A DNA stretch of 64,000 nucleotides, from NCBI RefSeq assembly GCF_932274485.2, contig NC_065882.2, positions 77,154,767-77,218,766 of the forward strand, in the 5' to 3' direction. Under the pieces are notes generated by a model that was given only the letters and a program-made list of their open reading frames with translations, searched no databases and was not told the origin of the DNA. Below, one piece after another: positions 55,554-64,000 of the stretch. Position 1 is the first letter of the stretch. Each line of letters starts with the position of its first letter. Source of the stretch: Patella vulgata (Eukaryota > Mollusca > Gastropoda > Patellidae). The position numbers and the translations under genes were made by a program.

Positions 55554-56650
55554 GTCCCCCGCCTTTCGAAGAAAGCAGGGGACTATTAAAATGGGTTCGT
55601 CTGTCTGTCCGTCACACTTTTTGGGACACAATAACTCTCTTCCTAATTGAGCTAGAATGTTCAAACTTGGTGTATGTGTTTATTAGGTCAATGCCTTGAT
55701 GGAGTTCGAAGATGAGCATTTTCCGCTTAGGGTAAGCAGAGATAAGCAATTTGATTGGTTGATGCCTTGGGACACGATAACTCTCTTCCTAATTGGGCTA
55801 GAATGTTCAAACTTGGTGTATGTGTTGATTAGGTCAATGCCTTGATGGAGTTCGAAGATGAGCATTTTCCGCTTAGGGTAAGCAGAGATAAGCAATTTGA
55901 TTGGTTGATGCTTTGGGACACGATAACTTTTAATTGAGCTAGAATGTTCAAACTTGGTGTATGTGTTTATTAGGTCAATGCCTTGATGGAGTTCGAAGAT
56001 GAGCATTTTCCGCTTAGGGTAAGCAGAGATAAGCAATTTGATTGGTTGATACTTTGGGGCACGATAACTCTCTTCCTAATTGAGCTAGAATGTTCAAACT
56101 TGGTGTATGTGTTGATTAGGTCAATGCCTTGATGGAGTTCGAAGATGAGCATTTTCCGCTTAGGGTAAGCAGAGATAAGCAATTTGATTGGTTGATGCTT
56201 TGGGACACGATAACTTTAGTTCTAATTAAGTGAGATTGATGAAACTTGGTGTATAGATTTATTATATGAATACCTTAACTAAGTTCGATAATGAACATTT
56301 TTTGCTGAGGGTAAGCAGAGTGATAAGCAATTTGATTGGTAGAAACTTTGGAACACAATAACTCTCCTTCTAATTGAGGTAGAATGTTCAAACTTGGCAT
56401 AGGTGTCTATTAGGTGAATGTTTAAACTTGATGTATAAGTAGATGTTCATTAGGTGAATGTCTTGACTGAGTTCAATAATTAACATTTCGAGCTGAAGCT
56501 AAGCAGAGCTAATCGATTTCATTTGTCGATGGTTTGGGACAAGATAATCTTGATTCTATCTGATAGAGAGTGATGAAACTTAGTGAAAAAAATAAATGTG
56601 CGATTAATTAATATGTGTCATCTATTTATTTTGCAATTTCGGCGGGGGAC
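55554..56650. repeat. GTCCCCCGC-bounded module array, unit 1
   Basis: Begins GTCCCCCGCCTTTCGAAG and ends GCGGGGGAC, a 9-bp inverted border. Inside, 147-bp modules repeat, each with GGGACACGATAACT, GATGGAGTTCGAAGATGAGC and GGGTAAGCAGAGATAAGCAA. Because 147 is divisible by three, open frames on the minus strand run through several modules (for example 55,683-56,036). I see no gene in them. Confidence 0.85.
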
Positions 56651-56679
56651 ATCAGCCTCACTGTTGGCTTGTTCTTTTT

Positions 56680-57559
56680 GTCCCCCGCCTTTCGAAGAAG
56701 GCAGGGGACTATTAAAATGGTTCGCCCGTATGTCTGTCCGTCACACTTTTTGGGACTCAATAACTCTCCTTCTAATTGAGCCCGAATGTTCAATCTTTGT
56801 GTACGTGTTATTAGGTCAATGCCTTTATGGAGTTCGAAGATGGGCATTTTCTGCTTAGGATAAGCAGAGATAAGCAATTTGATTGGTTGATGCTTTGGGA
56901 CACGATAATTTTAGTACTAATTAAGTGAGAGTGATTAAATTTGGTGCATAGTTTTATTACATCAATAACTAGACTAACGTCAATAATAAGCATCTTCTGC
57001 TTAGGGTAAGGAGAGCGATAAGCAATTTGATTGGTCTGGACTTTGGGACACAATAACTCTCCTCCTAATTGAGGTAGAATGTTCAAACATGGTGTAGGCG
57101 TTCATTAGGTGAATGCCTTGATGGAGTTCGATGATAAACATTGTCTGCTTACGGTAAGCAGAGATGAGCAATCTGATGCTTTGGGGCACTATAACTTTAG
57201 TTTTAATTAAGTGAGAGTGATGAAACTCCCGAGTATAGATTCATTATATCATTACCTTGACTAAGTTCGCTAAGGAGCGATAAGCAATTTGAATGGTCTG
57301 CTTTAAATTGAAGTAGAATGTAGATGTTCATTAGGTGAATGTCTTGACGGTGTTTAATAATCAACATTTCGAGCTTAAGCTAAGCAATTTCATTGGTCGA
57401 TGCTTTGGGACAAGATAACCTTGATTCTATCTGATATAGAGTGATGAAACTTAGTGTATAGTTGATAATCAGTTTGATTGCTTGATACTTTTGACAAAAA
57501 ATAAATGTGCTACTAATTAATATATGTCATCTATATATTTTGGGATTTTAGCGGGGGAC
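56680..57559. repeat. GTCCCCCGC-bounded module array, unit 2
   Basis: Same borders and modules as unit 1, joined to it by 29 bp containing ATCAGCCTCACTGTTGGC, which is repeated just after its own end (57,560). Modules alternate between a type with TAACTCTCC and a type with TAACTTTAGTTCTAATTAAG. Confidence 0.85.
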
Positions 57560-57675
57560 ATCAGCCTCACTGTTGGCATGTTTACATTTAACTACGCAGT
57601 TTAGACGGACATGTTTACATTACAAAGTATGCAACAATTCAGACGAATCTGCCCATTTAAATTATCTTGAAATGC

Positions 57676-57743
57676 CCGTCTTCATTAGCCCAGCTTAGGA
57701 GCAGAGCAGAACAGTAGGACGTTAAACCCCATTTCATTTGAAA
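57676..57743 (+). mobile_element. SINE-B tail, strongly 5'-truncated
   Basis: CCCGTCTTCATTAGCCCAGC to CGTTAAACCCCATTTCATTT inside the right inverted end. TTGAAAT on both sides is a plausible short TSD. The left inverted end lacks it, so it inserted after the element formed. Confidence 0.85.
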
Positions 57744-58298
57744 TCTAATTTTGGCCGAAAAACTGTAAATAATAATTATTATTTCATCAGCGTAGAATTA
57801 TAAGCAAATATTTAATGAATAGAAGACATGTGTTTAAATGGCATTTCAAATATAAGCCTTCCCGTATTATCAGCAAATGACATTTCTTCGTTTTGTTGTG
57901 AATTTCACGGTTGTTCTAATTTTTATAGCAGAATGAACAATACCCGGGAAAAGTTCAAGGTTCATTCAGTTGCAAGGTTTCCGTGGAAGTCGCCATGTTT
58001 CATTTGAGTGTGTCTGTGTTACGACCTTTGATTGAACAATGCTAGTGTTTTCTGGTAAAGATAACGCACCTATAAGTTTGGGAATTGCATACTAATCTAG
58101 CAACGTCTAGATATTGTAAAATTGGCGTTCGTTGCTTCAGGAACATGTCATTACAGTGGTATAGAGTGGGTTATTGCAAGCGTCCCTGACAAGGCATGTA
58201 TTGTTGATCCTTAACTCGCTAGCCGTTATAACAGCTAAACTGTTACGCGGTAAAATTTATTAGCACTGTCGATGTTTACTAAATGTGTTTTTGAAAAC

Positions 58299-58566
58299 GT
58301 GTGAGAGAGAGGCTGGGGTTTAAGGTCCACTCGACACACACGAGATCATTTCGAGACATATAGTTCAATTTTATTTCAATACTTCGCTTTCGCATAGGGA
58401 TCTTTAGCAGTGTGTGGGGGTGGGGGCGGGGAAAATCCACGATGTTGGACAGGCGACCCTACTCCTTGTCACGTACAACCGGGGAATCGAAACCACGCCA
58501 GTTGACTCAATGACAGACCTTATGATACAACGCGCACGCGCTAACCATTCGGCCATCCAACCCCGC
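58299..58566 (-). mobile_element. SINE-A, full length
   Basis: Short GA tail, 3' end, middle domain disturbed by a G-rich expansion (58,413-58,432), and head ending ATTCGGCCATCCAACCCCGC. TTTGAAAA at 58,290-58,297 and 58,567-58,574 may be the TSD. Confidence 0.88.
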
Positions 58567-58599
58567 TTTGAAAATGTAATAACATCCTGTTGGAAATCA

Positions 58600-59854
58600 T
58601 GCAAGTCTAATATTACATTTCATATAAATAAATTGTTTTTAAGGTTTTAAAAAATGTCGACTTGATTACATCAAAACTTCTTGTGAAACAATTACAGGAG
58701 GACAACAACACAGATAATAGTTTACTAATAGCCCAGAAGAGAACACATGACAATTTAGTCCTAAAAAAACAACTGTCAATTCCAAGTGAATGGGCTCGAT
58801 TTAAGGGTTTCAGACTTTAAGTGGGCAAAATATACGAATATCCTGAAATATAGTAGCTGTCAGAACAATGAAGCTGGTTGAAAAATGAAGTTATCTACCT
58901 TTAAATAAGAATAAGTCAAACACCGGTGTATTATTGAAAGGGAGTTAACTCGATTTATTCATATCAGGACTCAGACTAGCAATTATTTGCCCATTGACTT
59001 CAATGTTAAATGGCTGTAACATCACAGGCTGTAGCTTTTTTCTCAACATTCCGTTGGTTCCAATCTTTATAGGCACAATGGGGACAACATTTGACAATCT
59101 CCTCATCATAATTTTGTAGTGGGTTGACCGTTTAGATTTTTTGCTACACGGATTTGAAGTTGACTGGGGTGAAAATCTCACTTCCGACACAATGATTGCT
59201 CTGCAGAAAGACAATTTACACCCCCTATCCCTCCGCTGTAATATCATCAGTATTACCCAAAACTGCTATGAAATTGCAAATTTGATCCCTTTTCTCCAAT
59301 TCTAGACCAAAAAGTCAACCCAAAAATGCAGGAAGAGGGGAGAAAAAAATTAAGGGAAAAATTGTCTATTTATAACTCGCACTACATAAGGGGAAATAAT
59401 TACTAGTCTTAGTCCATCTCTGTAAGTGACACCGACGATTTCATCAAAAAAATAAATAAAGTCATTAAAAAGATTTTATATTTTATTTCTACAAAAATGT
59501 TTAACAATTCAAATTAATAATCACTGTATAAACATTGCATACATTTATATAAATTACGTCTGTATGGGAATAAGAGATGTCGACACACGCCAAATATCAT
59601 GTGACGTCATTATTTCCGATTTGGTATAATAAGAAAGCAAACTCCATGTATTGCAAACAATAGTAAGCTTCTATTTAATGGAATGTAGATGCGTAAATAC
59701 AAAGGATAAATTTTTAATGAAAATAAATTAAGTTAAAATCATAACGTTATAAAGTGCGTAGTTGACGTCAAAGCACAGTCGTACACTGTCACTACGAATT
59801 AGACCCTACTCCTGTTTCAAAACGTCAGGGGATCATTAAATTTCTGCAAATCGT
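58600..59854. other. No supported gene
   Basis: The 100-codon open frame at 58,945-59,247 (minus) contains VVPIVPIKIGTNGMLRKKL, loosely like a block near the C-terminus of some LINE ORF2 proteins, but too weak to call. Nothing else recognised. Confidence 0.35.
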
Positions 59855-59922
59855 GTACACGGGACCTCGGTCTTTCGTTTTAAGCCAACGGCTAGAGACT
59901 CGCCCTGTCACCGTGACTACCG
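59855..59922 (-). mobile_element. SINE-B fragment
   Basis: CGTGTACACGGGACCTCGGT and GACTCGCCCTGTCACCGTG; about 70 bp of the central body. Confidence 0.7.
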
Positions 59923-59974
59923 TGGACCAAAATATAAGACACAAAGCCATTTCAAAACCATTTCAAATTTTTGT

Positions 59975-60165
59975 CTTGTATCACGAGATGTAAAGAGGGC
60001 TAGCGTTAATCCCAATCCTAACCTGGATCTAGCCTTAATGCTTACCCTAACCCCAACGTACAATCTAGCCAACAATCACGTGCCCTAGCCTTATTTACAT
60101 CTCGTCGACCTTGACAAAAACCCAGCTGGCCTAAACATATAGATTTAGCCGCCATTCGCTATATA
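59975..60165 (+). mobile_element. MITE-4, 5'-truncated
   Basis: GAGATGTAAAGAGGGCTAGC, CCCTAACCCCAACGTACAAT and CAACAATCACGTGCCCTAGC match 23,555-23,750; the left inverted end is missing and the right one reads ACCCAGCTGGCC. Confidence 0.75.
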
Positions 60166-60234
60166 TTACTCTGGGTTGCTCGAAAGGCATTTTACAGCAA
60201 CCGAGCCAAGTTAATTTATGACTGTCACAAACAA

Positions 60235-60747
60235 TTATTTTCCCAAACTTAAACGAAGCGACGATTTTTCACATAACTTTTTTTCATTGTTTGTGCGATT
60301 GAGAAAATAATGTCCACGATGATGATCACACGTTTTGATAATTTTTGAGTCTATTTCTCCGGGCGTGTGCGAGAAATAATTGTTCCATTTCCGCTGCTCG
60401 CATGCTTTTGAGTTTCTGTTAGTTCCTTCAGAATGGGTAGCAGCTCTTCGTCTAGGAGATCTTCTAGGGGTAATATTTTCTGGTACTTTATCTTGTCCTC
60501 TTGGAGAAAGGTATTTCCTAAATTCAGCCATTGTACGTTCGTGTGGCTCGGATCCCAGTGGTAGATGAGGCCTGGTCGGTACGTAATCCCATGCTATCGT
60601 CGATTCAACTCCAGTTGGGATACGAGATGAATTGGGAATTTCTAAAAAGGGCGAAACGTCCGACAGGTTAGTGCAACGAGTACGAACTTGTGTCGAACAA
60701 GTAACAGAATCACTGTAAGATCGAAATTTGCGTACTTCTGTTGACAT
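60235..60747 (-). CDS. Candidate host exon, unknown 170-residue protein
   Basis: This is the longest open frame outside mobile elements. It begins MSTEVRKFRSYSDSVTCSTQ, is rich in Ser, Thr, Arg and Pro, and has a basic stretch RRSPRRRAA (about residues 94-104) that could be a nuclear-localisation or nucleic-acid-binding patch. There is no signal peptide or membrane segment. I chose the ATG at 60,747 because it opens the frame; an upstream exon is possible. The last 30-40 residues (after about KIIKTCD) look less protein-like, so the true exon may end at a splice donor near 60,330. No repeat-family sequence covers it. I do not recognise the family and cannot exclude chance. Confidence 0.35.
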   Translation of the reverse strand: MSTEVRKFRSYSDSVTCSTQVRTRCTNLSDVSPFLEIPNSSRIPTGVESTIAWDYVPTRPHLPLGSEPHERTMAEFRKYLSPRGQDKVPENITPRRSPRRRAATHSEGTNRNSKACEQRKWNNYFSHTPGEIDSKIIKTCDHHRGHYFLNRTNNEKKLCEKSSLRLSLGK

Positions 60748-62134
60748 CTTTTAAAATTTGTATCAAACGAACGCTTCGAACAACTCCAACCAATGCTTCC
60801 TGCAACTATGACTTCCACTTGATCAGACAGTTTGTATACACTCCTGGTATAACTCCCTTCACAATAACAACTTGAAAGCGGTTTTTTTAAGTTTAAAGAA
60901 ACGCAATTTAGAGACTGCAATAGTTTTAAACACAAAGTTTCTTTATATGAACTTACAAACATAAATATCGTGTCTCTGGAATGTTGCGGCAGGTTTAGCT
61001 TTTTATGCAGAAAATACTAAAAAATTTCAGACAAAAGAAAGGAAATGTTCCATCAGTTTTAATCCTCAAGTCAACTCCTGATCTCTAACAATTAATCCAG
61101 TATATTTAATATCCGTTCTTATATAAAGAAAATATATCTCTCAAAATAAGACTTTTGATAACAACAATCGATCATTTAATAAGAAGAAAAACAAGTCGTG
61201 GTAAATCCGTATGCGGCTAATAAGATCCCTCTATCAATAAATTGTATTTAAATGGTTGTTATTCTTGTCTGAATTTATTGAATATCCGTGAAAACCAAAG
61301 ATCGGATCATAAATACATAAATATCGTGGTCGAGGTACAAATGATTAACTATATTGCGGTATTTTTACGCCCACTTCACAAATCTCTGTAAGATAAATCG
61401 TAAAATAAGAATAACGTTGATAAGAATTCACACACTTCGTCCGAACAATATCTTAAGCATTAGTTTTCATTGTTTAAGGAAAACAAGAGATTGGTCTTAC
61501 TACACCCAGTTATACGAGTTTAAATTTAAAGAGTTCAAAGACTTTTCAGGTCTCAACCAGTTGCTGTTCACGAATATGGCAATAATATTAGGAAATTAAA
61601 TCTGGAAATACATTTCTATGTCGAATACCGAATGAGGTATCGATATGCCCCTTTTATACAACCCGCACTGAGGTGCCTCCAACAATCCAAAAGCCAGTAA
61701 AGATGATTTTGGGAACTCTGAAGTTGTCCTTCCTCTTCAACAGGGCCGCGGTAGTCTGTAATGTATTATACCTGATAAAGATATTGATAGACTGTTATGT
61801 ATTATACCTGATAAAGAAATTGATAGGAAATCACAATGGCTACCTTTATAGGTGAATTGTTTCAACAAAATATTTACTTTTGCTAGAGGTGTTATGTCCC
61901 TTTCACCTCGTGGTCACCCCTGTTAATTGACCACTGTCCACTTTAGTTCATTTATTTTCCATGTAGTAATAGCCAATGTTATAGATTTAGATAAAACGGT
62001 GTTTACTAAGTAAACATGGTTTTACATGTAACATGAATATAACTGGAGGTCTAAACGTTAATCAATTAAAAGACATATTAGATCCGTGTAGAATACGTAG
62101 AGGTAAATTTTGTGCTAATTGTCTTTCTATATTT
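60748..62134. other. No recognised feature
   Basis: If 60,235-60,747 is a first coding exon, the first part of this stretch would hold its promoter and 5' leader, but I see no clear core-promoter motif. ATTATACCTGATAAAGA is duplicated at about 61,768 and 61,802. Confidence 0.35.
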
Positions 62135-62162
62135 GGAGGGTTGGATGACCGACCGACCGAAT
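62135..62162 (+). mobile_element. SINE-A head remnant at the duplication junction
   Basis: GGAGGGTTGGATGACCGACC, then ACCGAAT, resembles the first 25 bases of SINE-A with a small GACC expansion. It ends exactly where the duplicated block begins. Confidence 0.45.
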
Positions 62163-64000
62163 AGGTGTCTATTAGGTGAATGTTTAAACTTGATGTATAA
62201 GTAGATGTTCATTAGGTGAATGTCTTGACTGAGTTCAATAATTAACATTTCGAGCTGAAGCTAAGCAGAGCTAATCGATTTCATTTGTCGATGGTTTGGG
62301 ACAAGATAATCTTGATTCTATCTGATAGAGAGTGATGAAACTTAGTGAAAAAAATAAATGTGCGATTAATTAATATGTGTCATCTATTTATTTTGCAATT
62401 TCGGCGGGGGACATCAGCCTCACTGTTGGCTTGTTCTTTTTGTCCCCCGCCTTTCGAAGAAGGCAGGGGACTATTAAAATGGTTCGCCCGTATGTCTGTC
62501 CGTCACACTTTTTGGGACTCAATAACTCTCCTTCTAATTGAGCCCGAATGTTCAATCTTTGTGTACGTGTTATTAGGTCAATGCCTTTATGGAGTTCGAA
62601 GATGGGCATTTTCTGCTTAGGATAAGCAGAGATAAGCAATTTGATTGGTTGATGCTTTGGGACACGATAATTTTAGTACTAATTAAGTGAGAGTGATTAA
62701 ATTTGGTGCATAGTTTTATTACATCAATAACTAGACTAACGTCAATAATAAGCATCTTCTGCTTAGGGTAAGGAGAGCGATAAGCAATTTGATTGGTCTG
62801 GACTTTGGGACACAATAACTCTCCTCCTAATTGAGGTAGAATGTTCAAACATGGTGTAGGCGTTCATTAGGTGAATGCCTTGATGGAGTTCGATGATAAA
62901 CATTGTCTGCTTACGGTAAGCAGAGATGAGCAATCTGATGCTTTGGGGCACTATAACTTTAGTTTTAATTAAGTGAGAGTGATGAAACTCCCGAGTATAG
63001 ATTCATTATATCATTACCTTGACTAAGTTCGCTAAGGAGCGATAAGCAATTTGAATGGTCTGCTTTAAATTGAAGTAGAATGTAGATGTTCATTAGGTGA
63101 ATGTCTTGACGGTGTTTAATAATCAACATTTCGAGCTTAAGCTAAGCAATTTCATTGGTCGATGCTTTGGGACAAGATAACCTTGATTCTATCTGATATA
63201 GAGTGATGAAACTTAGTGTATAGTTGATAATCAGTTTGATTGCTTGATACTTTTGACAAAAAATAAATGTGCTACTAATTAATATATGTCATCTATATAT
63301 TTTGGGATTTTAGCGGGGGACATCAGCCTCACTGTTGGCATGTTTACATTTAACTACGCAGTTTAGACGGACATGTTTACATTACAAAGTATGCAACAAT
63401 TCAGACGAATCTGCCCATTTAAATTATCTTGAAATGCCCGTCTTCATTAGCCCAGCTTAGGAGCAGAGCAGAACAGTAGGACGTTAAACCCCATTTCATT
63501 TGAAATCTAATTTTGGCCGAAAAACTGTAAATAATAATTATTATTTCATCAGCGTAGAATTATAAGCAAATATTTAATGAATAGAAGACATGTGTTTAAA
63601 TGGCATTTCAAATATAAGCCTTCCCGTATTATCAGCAAATGACATTTCTTCGTTTTGTTGTGAATTTCACGGTTGTTCTAATTTTTATAGCAGAATGAAC
63701 AATACCCGGGAAAAGTTCAAGGTTCATTCAGTTGCAAGGTTTCCGTGGAAGTCGCCATGTTTCATTTGAGTGTGTCTGTGTTACGACCTTTGATTGAACA
63801 ATGCTAGTGTTTTCTGGTAAAGATAACGCACCTATAAGTTTGGGAATTGCATACTAATCTAGCAACGTCTAGATATTGTAAAATTGGCGTTCGTTGCTTC
63901 AGGAACATGTCATTACAGTGGTATAGAGTGGGTTATTGCAAGCGTCCCTGACAAGGCATGTATTGTTGATCCTTAACTCGCTAGCCGTTATAACAGCTAA
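62161..64000 (+). repeat. Second copy of the 1.84-kb duplication, cut by the window end
   Basis: Identical by eye to 56,399-58,238, including module unit 2, the right inverted end and the SINE-B tail (63,438-63,505). It continues to the last base, so the duplicated block is longer than seen. Confidence 0.95.

Larger units (their letters stand above)
55135..57993. mobile_element. Foldback-like element with about 0.33-kb inverted ends
   Basis: The left end 55,135-55,459 and right end 57,591-57,993 are imperfect inverted repeats. Matching blocks include ATGGGCAGATTCGTCTAAAT, CATACTTTGTAATGTAAACA and CTGATGAAATAATAA on the left, with their reverse complements on the right. The right arm is longer only because a SINE-B tail (57,676-57,745) inserted later. 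The interior holds two GTCCCCCGC-bounded units. No transposase is visible, so it is non-autonomous. Exact outer ends are uncertain by tens of bases, and weak similarity may extend to about 58,055. Confidence 0.75.
56399..58238 (+). repeat. First copy of a 1.84-kb perfect direct duplication
   Basis: Every line compared by eye matches 62,161-64,000 at a constant offset of 5,762 bp. It starts inside the module array of the foldback-like element and runs past its right end. Confidence 0.95.

Noticed and set aside
55683-56182. Minus-strand open frames with a repeated peptide as a repeat-protein gene
   Set aside because: They arise because the 147-bp module is a multiple of three and are bounded by module borders; no start context, domain or splice signal supports a gene.
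58945-59247. LINE ORF2 C-terminal fragment
   Set aside because: Only a loose VVPIVPIKIG-type similarity; too weak without a profile search.

Overview
This is repeat-rich animal DNA. It is AT-rich and has no bacterial operons, rRNA or stand-alone tRNA genes. It is packed with tRNA-headed SINEs, MITEs, minisatellites and decayed transposons. The repeat style (SINEs ending in GACGTTAAACCCC, L2-like LINEs, Penelope, Harbinger and mariner relics, a BEL/Pao element) fits a marine invertebrate, most likely a mollusc. That attribution is inference from remembered repeat types, not a search. I name the recurrent families locally: SINE-A (head with box A TGGCCGAATGG and box B GGTTTCGATTCCC, CT-rich tail), SINE-B (head with TGGCTAAGTGGG and GTTCGATCC, tail of ATTTC repeats), SINE-C (middle domain like SINE-A, different head), and MITE-1 to MITE-4. 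For SINEs, '+' means head to tail along the given strand.

Layout: 0-12 kb holds MITE-1, an AT-rich array, many SINEs, an inverted pair of a dispersed repeat (4.3 and 7.4 kb) and a Penelope-like relic (5.6-6.3 kb). 12-18 kb holds MITE-2, an L2-like LINE fragment and a 1.5 kb minisatellite with a 120-bp higher-order unit. 18-44 kb is a SINE/MITE field with nested insertions that can be ordered by target-site duplications (TSDs), plus Harbinger and mariner relics at 40.5-42 kb. 44-45 kb is a second L2-like LINE 3' end. 45,106-53,201 is a BEL/Pao LTR retroelement with almost identical LTRs, the youngest and most intact element here; it sits inside an older hAT/DUF4371-like relic. 55.1-58.0 kb is an inverted-repeat-flanked element carrying about twelve 147-bp modules. 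Bases 56,399-58,238 recur, with no difference I can see, as 62,161-64,000.

Host genes: I see no complete host gene. The only reasonable host-exon candidate is a 170-codon open frame on the minus strand at 60,235-60,747, with no family I recognise. The window reads as intergenic or intronic DNA. The genes that do work together are those of the BEL element (gag-like, protease, reverse transcriptase, RNase H, integrase). I found no convincing new cellular system. The most unusual structures are the inverted-repeat/147-bp module element, the shared tails of unrelated SINE families, composite SINEs with a single TSD, and a hammerhead-like hairpin at Penelope 3' ends.
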